From contig NZ_CANKZC010000005.1 in the NCBI RefSeq assembly GCF_947488565.1, positions 1 through 64,000 on the forward strand: 64,000 nucleotides of DNA. The letters run 5' to 3'. The notes beneath the pieces are model-generated. The model ran no database searches. It saw nothing but the letters and a program-made list of their open reading frames with translations, and had not been told where the DNA came from. Positions 55,687 through 64,000 of the stretch are shown here, piece after piece. Position numbers and translations under genes: made by a program. This DNA comes from an uncultured Psychrobacter sp. GTDB taxonomy: Bacteria; Pseudomonadota; Gammaproteobacteria; Pseudomonadales; Moraxellaceae. Every line of letters begins with the position of its first letter. The first letter of the stretch is position 1.

Positions 55687-56547
55687 ATGATTACTACTAA
55701 CAACGAAGCGGCTTATCTTGATTTATTAAAACTAGTATTGGCTGATGGTACTGAAAAAGGTGATCGTACTGGTACTGGTACGTTAAGTCATTTTGGTGCG
55801 CAGCTGCGTTTTGATTTGGCGTCAGGATTTCCGTTGTTAACCACTAAAAAAGTTCACTTTAAATCAATCGTCTATGAGCTATTATGGTTTTTAAGCGGTA
55901 GTACCCATGTTGATTACTTGCAAGAGAATGGCGTACGTATTTGGAATGAATGGGCAACGAGCGAACAAACAGCGCTCTTTAATCGTCCTGCTGGCGATTT
56001 AGGGCCAGTTTATGGTCATCAATGGCGCAATTATAGCGCGACAAAGAACGAAGAAGGCGGCTACAATAACGATGGCGTTGATCAAATTACCCAAGTCGTA
56101 GAGCAAATAAAGACCAATCCCAATTCTCGACGTCTAATCGTCTCTGGTTGGAACCCAGGTGAAGCGGAGCAAGTAGCCCTGCCGCCTTGTCACACGCTGT
56201 TTCAGTTCTTTGTCGCCGATAATAAGCTGTCATGCCAGCTCTACCAGCGCTCAGCAGATTTGTTTTTGGGTGTACCGTTTAATATCGCCAGCTATGCATT
56301 GTTGACTCATATGGTCGCGCAAGTTTGTGGGTTGGATGTTGGTGAGTTCATCTGGACGGGCGGTGATTGTCATATTTACCAAAATCATCGCGAGCAAGTC
56401 GAGCTGCAACTGTCACGTGAGCTTTACACGCTGCCAACATTAACGCTTAACCCTGATGTCGATGATATTTTTGCATTTAAATACGAAGATATTACTGTCA
56501 ATGGCTATGAATCCCATCCTACTATCAAAGCAAAAGTTGCGGTATAG
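55687..56547 (+). CDS. thyA: thymidylate synthase
   Basis: Makes dTMP from dUMP and methylene-THF. 286 residues (E. coli 264). The catalytic Cys is in [13 protein letters not shown] (about residue 168), with [29 protein letters not shown] and the arginine pair [12 protein letters not shown]. An insert of about 20 residues at 115-140 ([14 protein letters not shown]) accounts for the extra length. 70 bp after lgt; 57 bp before folA. Confidence 0.98.
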   Translation: MITTNNEAAYLDLLKLVLADGTEKGDRTGTGTLSHFGAQLRFDLASGFPLLTTKKVHFKSIVYELLWFLSGSTHVDYLQENGVRIWNEWATSEQTALFNRPAGDLGPVYGHQWRNYSATKNEEGGYNNDGVDQITQVVEQIKTNPNSRRLIVSGWNPGEAEQVALPPCHTLFQFFVADNKLSCQLYQRSADLFLGVPFNIASYALLTHMVAQVCGLDVGEFIWTGGDCHIYQNHREQVELQLSRELYTLPTLTLNPDVDDIFAFKYEDITVNGYESHPTIKAKVAV

Positions 56548-56604
56548 TTTATCCATACTAAAACTGGTTTTACTTTATTTTGATGAAAACAATAAGGACA
56601 CGTT

Positions 56605-57177
56605 ATGAGTTATGCCCATACTGAAGTTGCCCAAATCGTCGCTATCGGTAGCAATCGCTGTATCGGTAAGGATAACGAGCTGCCGTGGCATATCTCAGCA
56701 GATTTGCAGCATTTTAAAAGGATGACGACCAAAGCAAATGATGGTGCTATTCAAGGTATCGTCATCATGGGTCGTAAGACTTTCGAGTCGATGAATAGCA
56801 AACCATTGCCAAAGCGTGTCAGCTTTATCATTACAACGCAACTAGATTACGCTGAGAAAAAAGGGCTGGTGGGTAAAGATAATGTTTACGTCGTGCATAA
56901 TTTAGATGATGCTCTGACGCAAGCGGCGAGCCTTGCACACGGTGCCCATCTTGACACGATTTGGGTGATAGGCGGCGAGCGCGTGTTTAGTGATGCATTC
57001 ATGTATACCGATCGTATTGAGCTGACTTATGTCGATATCGAAATCACTGACTGTGACGCTTTTTATCCTGAGCTACCAAGCGACTTTGAAATATCTGCAG
57101 AATCTGCTCAAGAACATGATGAAAAAAGTGGGTTAGATTTTAGATTTGCGACTTATTTAAAAAAAGAAGCTAAATAA
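56605..57177 (+). CDS. folA: dihydrofolate reductase
   Basis: Reduces dihydrofolate produced by ThyA. 190 residues, longer than E. coli (159). IGKDNELPWHISADLQHFKRMT (about 20-41) with catalytic Asp, VIMGRKTFESM, VIGGERVFSDAF and the late FDFRFATYLKK-like end. SD AAGGA seven bases before ATG. Terminator follows. Confidence 0.97.
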   Translation: MSYAHTEVAQIVAIGSNRCIGKDNELPWHISADLQHFKRMTTKANDGAIQGIVIMGRKTFESMNSKPLPKRVSFIITTQLDYAEKKGLVGKDNVYVVHNLDDALTQAASLAHGAHLDTIWVIGGERVFSDAFMYTDRIELTYVDIEITDCDAFYPELPSDFEISAESAQEHDEKSGLDFRFATYLKKEAK

Positions 57178-57208
57178 TATTACTCTTTTCTTTCGTCAAA
57201 AAAATGAT

Positions 57209-57246
57209 AAAAAGGCGGTCTTAGACATTTCTAAGACCGCCTTTTT
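57209..57246. terminator. bidirectional intrinsic terminator
   Basis: AAAAAGGCGGTCTTAG (57209-57224), loop ACATTT, complement to 57246 with TTTTT. Between convergent folA and uvrC. Confidence 0.94.
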
Positions 57247-57259
57247 ATAATCAATCAAC

Positions 57260-59104
57260 TTACTCATGCAGCACTTTATAAACCGTTTTTGCTAATACCG
57301 GACCAATTCCTTGCACGCCTGCCAGCTCTTGTTGCGAGGCGCCAAGCAATTGTTGCAGTCCACCAAAATGATTCAGCAAATCACGACGGCGCTTCTCACC
57401 CAGCCCCGGTATAACCTCTAGCACTGACGATGAACGGCGCTTATCACGCTTCTTACGGTGCGCTGTGATGGCAAAACGGTGCGCTTCATCACGAATATGC
57501 ATCAATAAATGTAGCGCCTTGCTATCCATTGGCAAATCAAGCGGCTCATGATCGATAAAGTGCAATACTTCAAGTCCGGCCTTGCGCCCCTCACCTTTTG
57601 CCACACTGATGAGCAATGTATCATTAAGAAGACCCAACTCTGACAGTACTTCTTTTGCGATGCCAAGCTGACCTTTACCACCATCAATAAGCAATAAATC
57701 AGGTAATGGCTGTTTTTTATAGCGGCGCGTCAGCACTTGCTTCATTGCAGCATAGTCATCACCGCCTTGAATATCATGGATGGCATATTGACGGTAATCA
57801 CGACGACGCGAGCCCCCTTGATCAAAGACTACGCAGCTGCCGATGGTCGCCTCACCCATGGTATGGGAAATATCAAAGCATTCGATTCGATCAATGGTTC
57901 GATCGGTGACATCAGACAATACGTCTTTGAGAGCGCCAAAGCGCGAATGCAGCTCTAGATAATCACCCAGCTTGGTTTTAAGCGCATTGTTGGTATTTAG
58001 TTTTGCCAAGTCCAGCCACTCTGAGCGATGTTCACGTACATTGGTTTTGATAACGACTTTGCTATCAAAATGCGTTGCTAGTGCTTCGCTAATTGCTGTC
58101 TGATCAGGCAATTTATGACTTAATATCATCTCGCTCGGTAAGTCATCGGTCACCTGAAAATAGAATGAGGTGATGAAGGCGGATAAATTATCAGCGAGCG
58201 ACTCGCTACTATCGACATCAGGGAAGTAGTTTTTACCACCAAGTACGCGCCCGCCGCGTACCGTCAACACGTTAACACAAGTCATGCCTGCCTGACTGGC
58301 AATCGCAATTACATCAGCCTCACCCTGCACGGTATATACTGCTTGCCGCGCTTGCACTTCACGTAGCATAGACAGCTGGTCACGATAAAAAACCGCCTTT
58401 TCAAAGTCTAATTCTTCAGCTGCACCTTCCATCTTTTCGATTAACGCACTGTGAATGTCGCTTGAGTCACCCTTTAGGAACCGAATGGTGTTATTTACAT
58501 CCTCTGCATATTCTTCTGGCGATACCAAACCGACACAGGGCGCACGGCAACGCTTAATCTGATATTCAAGGCACGGACGCTTACGCTGCCTAAAAAAGGT
58601 ATTGGTACATTGACGCATCTGAAACATTTTTTGCATCAAAACCAAGGTTTCTTTTGCCGCATGAGCAGAGGGAAAAGGACCGAAGAAACGACCTTTTTGG
58701 TGATTGCCTTTGCCGCGTCCATAAGCCAATCTCGGATAAGGTTTATCGGCTGAAATAAACACATAAAGATAAGATTTATCATCACGCAATAATACGTTAT
58801 AAGGGGGACGATATTCTTTAATCAGGTTTTGCTCAAGCAGCAGTGCCTCGGTCTCACTACGGGTAATGATGGTCTCGATATCGTGAATCCGTGCCACCAA
58901 TGCTCGCGTTTTTGGATGGTCAATGGTCTTAGCGAAGTAGCTATTGACGCGACTTTTTAGCGACTTTGCTTTACCCACATATAAAATATCGCCGTTTTTT
59001 CCCAGCATTTTATAGACCCCTGGCAGATTTGGCAGGCGTTTGATAAGATGCTTAAGACGGGCTTTTTTATCATCTGCGAGACTTGTTTCTGAGACGTTAA
59101 CCAT
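57260..59104 (-). CDS. uvrC: excinuclease ABC subunit C
   Basis: Cuts on both sides of bulky DNA lesions with UvrAB. 614 residues (E. coli 610). GIY-YIG domain at about 28-105 ([25 protein letters not shown]), cysteine-rich [28 protein letters not shown] domain about 205-240, RNase H-like 3'-half nuclease core DGGKGQLG (about 465-472), and two HhH motifs at the end ([14 protein letters not shown] and [14 protein letters not shown]). Weak SD. It may start at an internal position, but the length fits. Confidence 0.97.
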   Translation of the reverse strand: MVNVSETSLADDKKARLKHLIKRLPNLPGVYKMLGKNGDILYVGKAKSLKSRVNSYFAKTIDHPKTRALVARIHDIETIITRSETEALLLEQNLIKEYRPPYNVLLRDDKSYLYVFISADKPYPRLAYGRGKGNHQKGRFFGPFPSAHAAKETLVLMQKMFQMRQCTNTFFRQRKRPCLEYQIKRCRAPCVGLVSPEEYAEDVNNTIRFLKGDSSDIHSALIEKMEGAAEELDFEKAVFYRDQLSMLREVQARQAVYTVQGEADVIAIASQAGMTCVNVLTVRGGRVLGGKNYFPDVDSSESLADNLSAFITSFYFQVTDDLPSEMILSHKLPDQTAISEALATHFDSKVVIKTNVREHRSEWLDLAKLNTNNALKTKLGDYLELHSRFGALKDVLSDVTDRTIDRIECFDISHTMGEATIGSCVVFDQGGSRRRDYRQYAIHDIQGGDDYAAMKQVLTRRYKKQPLPDLLLIDGGKGQLGIAKEVLSELGLLNDTLLISVAKGEGRKAGLEVLHFIDHEPLDLPMDSKALHLLMHIRDEAHRFAITAHRKKRDKRRSSSVLEVIPGLGEKRRRDLLNHFGGLQQLLGASQQELAGVQGIGPVLAKTVYKVLHE

Positions 59105-59195
59105 AAATTTGTTGCTCTTAAGATACTGATATACAGCTAATTATGGGGCGATAGCCCGAGTTTTACAAGCTATCGCTTCCTATGGGTTTATGCAC

Positions 59196-59220
59196 AAAAA
59201 AACCAGCATGAAGCTGGCTT
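59196..59220 (-). terminator. terminator after the DUF3360 permease
   Basis: Minus strand: CCAGC, loop TTCAT, GCTGG, then TTTTTTT. It separates the permease from uvrC. Confidence 0.75.
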
Positions 59221-59246
59221 TTCTTTTTTTGTGGTAGGCAAAATTT

Positions 59247-60773
59247 CTAATGACGGAAGTTCGGTAATAGTGCTGGAATACCTGGCAACATACCAACGAC
59301 CGCCATAACACCTGTTAATATCACAAAGGTAATCACAGGTATAATCCAGCGACTCATTTTTGATAAACTCGCACTTCGCTCTTTAGAACCTATTAATCCA
59401 AGGTTATCAAGTACTAAGGTTATCGACCAACCAAAGGCTGGGTTTACCAGTGCTGATGCAAATACCACAATGGCAGCTGACTGCGTGGTTTTACCTTCGC
59501 GCGTCATCTCCATGCCAGCCTCAAGCAGTGGGATAAAGACACCGACGATCAACGCCACACACATCACCGGCTCCCAAATAGCCAGATCCATTGGGTAGCC
59601 CCAGATACCAGCGATCAGACAAAACAGTCCAGTTAGTACCGCACCCGCTGGAATCGGACGCTTAGCGATCGCTGCTGGCACGATATAGGTACCCCATGAT
59701 GAGGCAAAGTTTGCGCCGCCCAATACAGAGCCTGCCACCTGACGAATAGAAGCGCTGGTCATCGTATCATCTATATCCATCAAGACACGCTCAGTACGCT
59801 GTGGATAGCTGATTTTTTGAAAGACTTGATGACCTAAAAAGTCAGGCGACCACATAGCGACGGCTAATACCGCAAACGGCAATACCACAACGAAGCTTTC
59901 AACCGTTGGCAGACCTAGCATCCAACCAGTGTTTTCACCCCACCAATACATTGGATTCATATTTGGCAAGCCAGGTGCAGTTTCAAAAGCAAAGGGCGCA
60001 CCCATCGCAAAAGCTACGCCACCACCTAATAAGCAGCTAAGCGGCACAGCAAGCCAACGCTTTTGAAAATTTTCTAATACGGCATACAGTATGATCGTCA
60101 GCAAAACCACCACAAAGGCAATATGTGCCATGCCAATCCCCTCTGCCCAAGCAAACAGATTTTTGACTTGTGATATGGTACCAATAAAGCCTAAATACAG
60201 CAGCAGACCACCGCACACGCCTTTACTGGTCAGGTTCGCCAGCAGACTACCACCCTTACTAATCGCCAGCAACAGACCAAAGGCACCGATGAGCAGACCA
60301 AAGGCCATCGGGTGACCACCAGCTGCCACCACAATAGGGATAAGAGGAATAAGTGGGCCATGCGTACCCGCAAGGTTGGCAGTCGGTAGCAAAAATCCTG
60401 AGAATAAAATAACGAAGAACGCAACGATTAATAGCTCATAGCGGACGTTTTCTAACACAAAGGCATCACTGAGACCAAGCGGCCCTGCAAACGTAGCGGC
60501 AATAGCGCCCACCATTACTACTTTACCGATTGTCGCGGCCATCGCTGGAATGGTATCTTCATATTCAAAACGATAATCACGAAACGGCAAATTCATACGC
60601 CAGCGCTTGGGCTGCATAATCTGTAGCTCATGATTTAGATAGGCGTCACGACTGTCAAAGCTTGAGCTTGGCTGATGCAAATCAGTATAGCTACCTTGCA
60701 ATTCATCATCGTAGTGAGCTGAATTTGACTGCTGCGGATTGGTGCTTGAAACGGGGGTCTCGTTACTACTCAT
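59247..60773 (-). CDS. DUF3360 / NCS2-like membrane permease
   Basis: 508 residues from ATG 60773 (AGGAG five bases before it; a GTG one codon upstream is too close to the SD). About 12 hydrophobic segments. The N-terminal cytoplasmic 50 residues carry SYTDLHQPSSSF and ELQIMQPKRWRMNLPFRDYRFEYED, which I recognise as the DUF3360 entry; NLAGTHGPLIPLIPI and MSVPS-like WSPDFLGHQVF follow. DUF3360 is distantly related to xanthine/uracil permeases. The substrate is unknown. Terminator before uvrC. Confidence 0.8.
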   Translation of the reverse strand: MSSNETPVSSTNPQQSNSAHYDDELQGSYTDLHQPSSSFDSRDAYLNHELQIMQPKRWRMNLPFRDYRFEYEDTIPAMAATIGKVVMVGAIAATFAGPLGLSDAFVLENVRYELLIVAFFVILFSGFLLPTANLAGTHGPLIPLIPIVVAAGGHPMAFGLLIGAFGLLLAISKGGSLLANLTSKGVCGGLLLYLGFIGTISQVKNLFAWAEGIGMAHIAFVVVLLTIILYAVLENFQKRWLAVPLSCLLGGGVAFAMGAPFAFETAPGLPNMNPMYWWGENTGWMLGLPTVESFVVVLPFAVLAVAMWSPDFLGHQVFQKISYPQRTERVLMDIDDTMTSASIRQVAGSVLGGANFASSWGTYIVPAAIAKRPIPAGAVLTGLFCLIAGIWGYPMDLAIWEPVMCVALIVGVFIPLLEAGMEMTREGKTTQSAAIVVFASALVNPAFGWSITLVLDNLGLIGSKERSASLSKMSRWIIPVITFVILTGVMAVVGMLPGIPALLPNFRH

Positions 60774-61219
60774 CACATCTCCTTATGCCAACTGAGGATT
60801 CGTTTTTTATCTATGACGACTTTTTGCACAAAATCGTACAAAAAATAAGCTGCTCAACACAAATTGGCAGCCATTGTATGCTATCAAGACTAGGATTGCG
60901 AGTTTTGCCGTCACAACTCTTGACCTTTTCTTCGCATTTTGATGTATGACTGGCACCGCTCTTAGAGACCATTTAGTCCTAATAAACAGACATCTTCTAC
61001 ATTGATAACAGGGTAAACGTTTATTATAGTATTGATATTGTTGAATAATTAATATTCGTTACGCTTTAAAACTGGTAGCAGTTTTTATTTTTGACTATGA
61101 TAGGTGTTTTTTGTTCAGTTTATAATTAGCTCAGTCCATCATTAATAAAAATGATGGTTATCAATATATGAGCATCTTTACGTACCGTAAAAGATTAAGA
61201 AAGATAAAGGAATAACAAT
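60774..61219. other. divergent intergenic region
   Basis: No gene. It has a TATAAT at 61121-61126 without a good -35, then a hairpin CCATCATT-AATAAA-AATGATGG (61136-61157) about 63 nt before the DUF4442 start, presumably in its leader. Confidence 0.5.
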
Positions 61220-61777
61220 ATGAGCTTCCTACCCAAGAACCTAGAAAATTTAAAACGTAAAACTAAAAAGAACGTCATGCCACTTTTAACGCCGCACTTA
61301 CTTAAGTTGCGTATTAATACCTATGCTCCTTATGTCGGCGCTGGTATCAAGGTTGAGCATGTCGATTTAGATCAAGGCTTGTGTGTGGTCAGTATGGGTC
61401 TTAATAGTCTGAATAAAAACATCGTCGGCACACAATTTGGTGGTAGCTTATACTCGATGGTTGATCCTTTTTATATGCTCATGCTTATGCATCAACTTGG
61501 CAGTACGTACGTAGTATGGGATAAAAGCTCGCATATTGAGTTCGTTGCCCCTGGCAATAGCAAAGTGACAACGCGCATGAAAATTCCTAGTACAGAAATT
61601 GCCACTATTCAGGAGCTGGCAAAAGACGGCGAACCTGTATTTCGTGAATATCAAACAGATATCGTGGATAGTCAGCAAAAAGTTATCGCTACGGTCACTA
61701 AGACCATTTATATCCGTTTGCGTAAGTACAGCAAGTCCAAGGAACAAATCAATCGTATAGATAATGTTGACTTCTAG
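61220..61777 (+). CDS. DUF4442 hotdog protein (thioesterase-like)
   Basis: 185 residues. Hotdog fold of the DUF4442 type: NKNIVGTQFGGSLYSMVDPFYMLMLMHQLG (about residues 68-97) carries the central helix with the Asn-x-Gln/Gly-Gly pattern, and HIEFVAPGNSKV follows. Likely acts on an acyl thioester, substrate unknown. SD AAGGA before ATG. It is the third hotdog protein in the window (with tesB and the gene at 43481). Strong terminator follows. Confidence 0.85.
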   Translation: MSFLPKNLENLKRKTKKNVMPLLTPHLLKLRINTYAPYVGAGIKVEHVDLDQGLCVVSMGLNSLNKNIVGTQFGGSLYSMVDPFYMLMLMHQLGSTYVVWDKSSHIEFVAPGNSKVTTRMKIPSTEIATIQELAKDGEPVFREYQTDIVDSQQKVIATVTKTIYIRLRKYSKSKEQINRIDNVDF

Positions 61778-61802
61778 GTTTGAATTTAAGGCCATCCATA
61801 CA

Positions 61803-61839
61803 AAAACCCCAATCTGGCATGTGCTCAGATTGGGGTTTT
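61803..61839. terminator. bidirectional intrinsic terminator
   Basis: AAAACCCCAATCTG (61803-61816), loop GCATGTGCT, CAGATTGGGGTTTT (61826-61839). Serves the DUF4442 gene and, on the minus strand, the rplS operon. Confidence 0.92.
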
Positions 61840-61969
61840 GTCTTTTTGGTATGGCCCGCTTATTTATAAATAAACCTATGAATAAGGGCTTGTATCTACT
61901 GTTGCTTTACTCCTAAGCGGCATATTAACAGCTAAAGCGCTTCGGCAAGCTTAAACGTAATGCTTAAAC

Positions 61970-62392
61970 TTAGATACCAGGTGCAGTTTCAACTGCATCA
62001 GGTACACCAGCATCAGTCTTTTTCTGAGCAGCTGGACGACCACCAAGCTTTTCGCGAATACGAGCTGATTTACCAGAACGCTCACGTAAGTAGTACAGTT
62101 TCGCACGGCGAACAGCACCGCGGCGTTTCACTTCAATGCTATCAATGATTGGTGAATGCAATTGAAATGCACGCTCAACACCAACGCCACTTGACATTTT
62201 ACGGACAGTAAACGCTGAGTTCAGACCGCGGTTACGCTTAGCGATAACCACACCTTCAAAGGCCTGTAAACGCTCACGCTCACCTTCACGTACTTTTACT
62301 TGAACCACGATAGTATCACCTGGTGCAAAGTTTGGGCGTTCAAGTAGTTGTTCGTTTTCGATGACCTGAACCAATGGATGCTTGTTGCTCAT
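61970..62392 (-). CDS. rplS: 50S ribosomal protein L19
   Basis: 140 residues, longer than E. coli L19 (115). [41 protein letters not shown] is the family core (residues 24-64). The last 25 residues, rich in Ala/Gly/Thr, are an extension beyond the usual end [22 protein letters not shown]. The last gene of the rpsP-rimM-trmD-rplS operon; rpsP itself is off the window. Confidence 0.98.
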   Translation of the reverse strand: MSNKHPLVQVIENEQLLERPNFAPGDTIVVQVKVREGERERLQAFEGVVIAKRNRGLNSAFTVRKMSSGVGVERAFQLHSPIIDSIEVKRRGAVRRAKLYYLRERSGKSARIREKLGGRPAAQKKTDAGVPDAVETAPGI

Positions 62393-62528
62393 GAGAGTTA
62401 TCTCCTCACATTAGATAATAGAGGCTTTACGCATATCACCTGTTTGTAATAATTAATCGTATCACGCATTTACGAGATACAACATAAATGGGGTCTAACA
62501 AACGGCCATTGTCGTATGACCTGTTTTA

Positions 62529-63323
62529 TTATTGATCAAAATCTTCATTGTTAACTGTGTTTAAACTATTTTGTTTTGCCAATGCTTTTAGCCAAGCAAC
62601 TTGCTGCGTATTTGGAGTAAAAGCTTGCCACAAATCTGGACGTCGTACTTTGGTACGCTCGACCTGTTGACTAAAACGCCATTTAGCAATATTGGCATGA
62701 TGTCCAGAGAGCAATACTTTAGGCACTTTCATACCAGCAAACTCAAGCGGTTTAGTATAATGTGGACAATCAAGCAAACCATCGACGAACGAATCTTGCT
62801 CAGCTGACTTGTCATCACCCATTATATTGGGTAGACGACGTATCACACTATCCATGAGTACCATTGCTGGTAGCTCGCCGCCAGTCAGTACATAATCACC
62901 AAGTGACACTTCCATATCAACATACTGCGATAATAAACGCTCATCAATCCCTTCATAACGACCGCATAATAGAATCATGCCATCATACTCAGTCATGCTG
63001 ACCACGTTGTTCTCACTTAGTACTTGTCCTTGCGGTGACATGTAAATCACTGGACAATGTGCTTTGTCAATACGGCAACCATACTGGCTGGCACGCAGGC
63101 GCGCATCTTCAATTGCTTTTGATAATGGCTCAGCCATCATCACCATACCAGGACCCCCACCGTAGGGACGTTCATCAATACGGCGATAATTATCCGTAGT
63201 ATAGTCGCGTGGATTGATGCACTCAATTGTGACTTGCTCCTGAGTCACTGCTCGTCCCGTGATACCAAACTCACGAATCGTGGCAAACATCTCAGGAAAA
63301 ATACTAATCACAGCAAAATACAT
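62529..63323 (-). CDS. trmD: tRNA (guanine37-N1)-methyltransferase
   Basis: Methylates G37 next to the anticodon to prevent frameshifts. 264 residues from ATG 63323 (SD AGAGG); a frame open to 63371 lies in front but starts before the family N-terminus [13 protein letters not shown]. The SPOUT knot includes [22 protein letters not shown] and [17 protein letters not shown] [14 protein letters not shown]. 76 bp downstream of rimM, 137 bp before rplS. Confidence 0.98.
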   Translation of the reverse strand: MYFAVISIFPEMFATIREFGITGRAVTQEQVTIECINPRDYTTDNYRRIDERPYGGGPGMVMMAEPLSKAIEDARLRASQYGCRIDKAHCPVIYMSPQGQVLSENNVVSMTEYDGMILLCGRYEGIDERLLSQYVDMEVSLGDYVLTGGELPAMVLMDSVIRRLPNIMGDDKSAEQDSFVDGLLDCPHYTKPLEFAGMKVPKVLLSGHHANIAKWRFSQQVERTKVRRPDLWQAFTPNTQQVAWLKALAKQNSLNTVNNEDFDQ

Positions 63324-63398
63324 CAGACCTCTGTTTAAGTAATGCTCGCTAAATGACACCTGCATGAACATATCATTGCTTCAATCGTAAAGATCGAA

Positions 63399-63932
63399 TC
63401 AATAATCGCTCGGCCACGCCACATGAACTGCTTTATTGGCCATATCGACTTCAATTACAGTTTGAGCATGCCACGGTATCAAGCGCTCTTCGTTATCTAG
63501 GCTGTCTGAATGTGCTGCTACCCGCATAATGTCATGCGCGCCAGTTTCAAACATCTCAGTAATATCACCAAGATACTCATCTTGCTCATTCAAAACTCTA
63601 AGTCCAACCAGTTCAGACCAGTAAAACTCATCCTCTTCAGGTTCAGGCAATGAGTCTTTTGCAACCCAGATAGCAACACCATTCATAGTTTCAGCAATAT
63701 TACGATCAGGAACTTGCTCAAATTGAGCCACAAGCCCTGTACCCTGCTGACGCCATTTACTTACTGTCAATGGCTTAACACCAGTGGCAGTTTTTATCCA
63801 CCACGGCTGCATACCAAAGATATCCGAACGATCATCTGTATCGCTAAACACCCATAGCCAGCCTTTGATGCCATAAGGTTTCTTAAGCTGACCAATTTTC
63901 ATAAGCGTACTAGCGTCTGGTACAGATGACAT
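63399..63932 (-). CDS. rimM: ribosome maturation factor RimM
   Basis: Needed for 16S rRNA 3'-domain maturation near S19. 177 residues. N-terminal barrel with GQLKKPYGIKGWLWVFS (about 13-29), PRC-barrel C-terminal half with EFYWSELVGLRVLNEQDEYLG (about 101-121) and RLIPWHAQTVIEVD. The start is weakly preceded by an SD. rpsP would be expected just to the right but is not within the 68 bases that remain. Confidence 0.97.
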   Translation of the reverse strand: MSSVPDASTLMKIGQLKKPYGIKGWLWVFSDTDDRSDIFGMQPWWIKTATGVKPLTVSKWRQQGTGLVAQFEQVPDRNIAETMNGVAIWVAKDSLPEPEEDEFYWSELVGLRVLNEQDEYLGDITEMFETGAHDIMRVAAHSDSLDNEERLIPWHAQTVIEVDMANKAVHVAWPSDY

Positions 63933-64000
63933 AACGTCTAACCTAACAATAAATAAAACAGAGAGTGCTAATAAAAAAGCAATTAAATAATAAAAACAGT

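Overview
The window looks like chromosomal DNA of a gammaproteobacterium of the Moraxellaceae, most probably Psychrobacter. I infer this from the moderate-to-low GC content, the intergenic AT-richness, an AlmA-type flavin monooxygenase, a DUF3360 permease, and house-keeping clusters in the order usual for Pseudomonadales (hisIE-tatABC, trxA-rho, lgt-thyA-folA, rimM-trmD-rplS, rpmI-rplT-pheST-ihfA). No database search was possible, so the genus is an inference. The content is mostly core metabolism and information processing. I see no prophage, insertion sequence, CRISPR array, tRNA gene or obvious defence island.

Layout. 1-614: leader of what appears to be an rRNA operon running leftward out of the window, with two near-consensus promoters and a boxA. 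615-9.6 kb: DNA glycosylase, upp, SDR dehydrogenase, unknown gene, hydrolase, DUF1653, then the divergent pair tyrS/anmK and a fabF-type ketosynthase. 9.6-16.9 kb: a compact predicted structured RNA with a terminator, a coiled-coil protein, aminopeptidase P, a POT peptide transporter, an acidic membrane-anchored protein and lnt. 17.2-24.6 kb: corC, DUF4105 protein, YcgN-type protein, dienelactone hydrolase, rbgA-type GTPase, an AT-rich orphan with a HEPN-like motif, and mutY. 24.7-32.8 kb: tesB, rapA, D-2-hydroxyacid dehydrogenase, AlmA-like monooxygenase and an RluA-type pseudouridine synthase. 33.2-37.9 kb: trxA, rho with a long C-rich leader, two small lipoproteins and a zinc metallopeptidase. 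38.1-43.1 kb: ihfA, pheT, pheS, rplT, rpmI on the minus strand, without infC in front. 43.5-49.9 kb: thioesterase, hisIE, tatABC, an FBH1-like SF1 helicase overlapping dusC. 50-54.4 kb: MAPEG, OsmC, rppH, NRDE and DUF4139 proteins. 54.7-57.2 kb: lgt-thyA-folA. 57.3-63.9 kb: uvrC, DUF3360 permease, DUF4442 protein, rplS-trmD-rimM.

How the genes work together. lnt and lgt are both steps of lipoprotein maturation, and two predicted lipoproteins in the window are their likely substrates. thyA and folA form the dTMP/folate cycle. RimM, TrmD, L19, L20, L35, RbgA, DusC and the RluA protein serve ribosome and tRNA maturation. Rho, RapA, RppH and IHF act on transcription, RNA turnover and nucleoid structure. 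MutY, UvrC and the glycosylase are DNA repair. TatABC exports folded proteins.

The most interesting unexplained items are the three-way-junction RNA candidate at about 9638-9766, the HEPN-like orphan at 22588-23208, paired palindromes in the osmC/rppH intergenic region, a terminator between rplT and pheS without a Phe-rich leader peptide, and two short phased tandem repeats. I did not find an unmistakably new multi-gene system.
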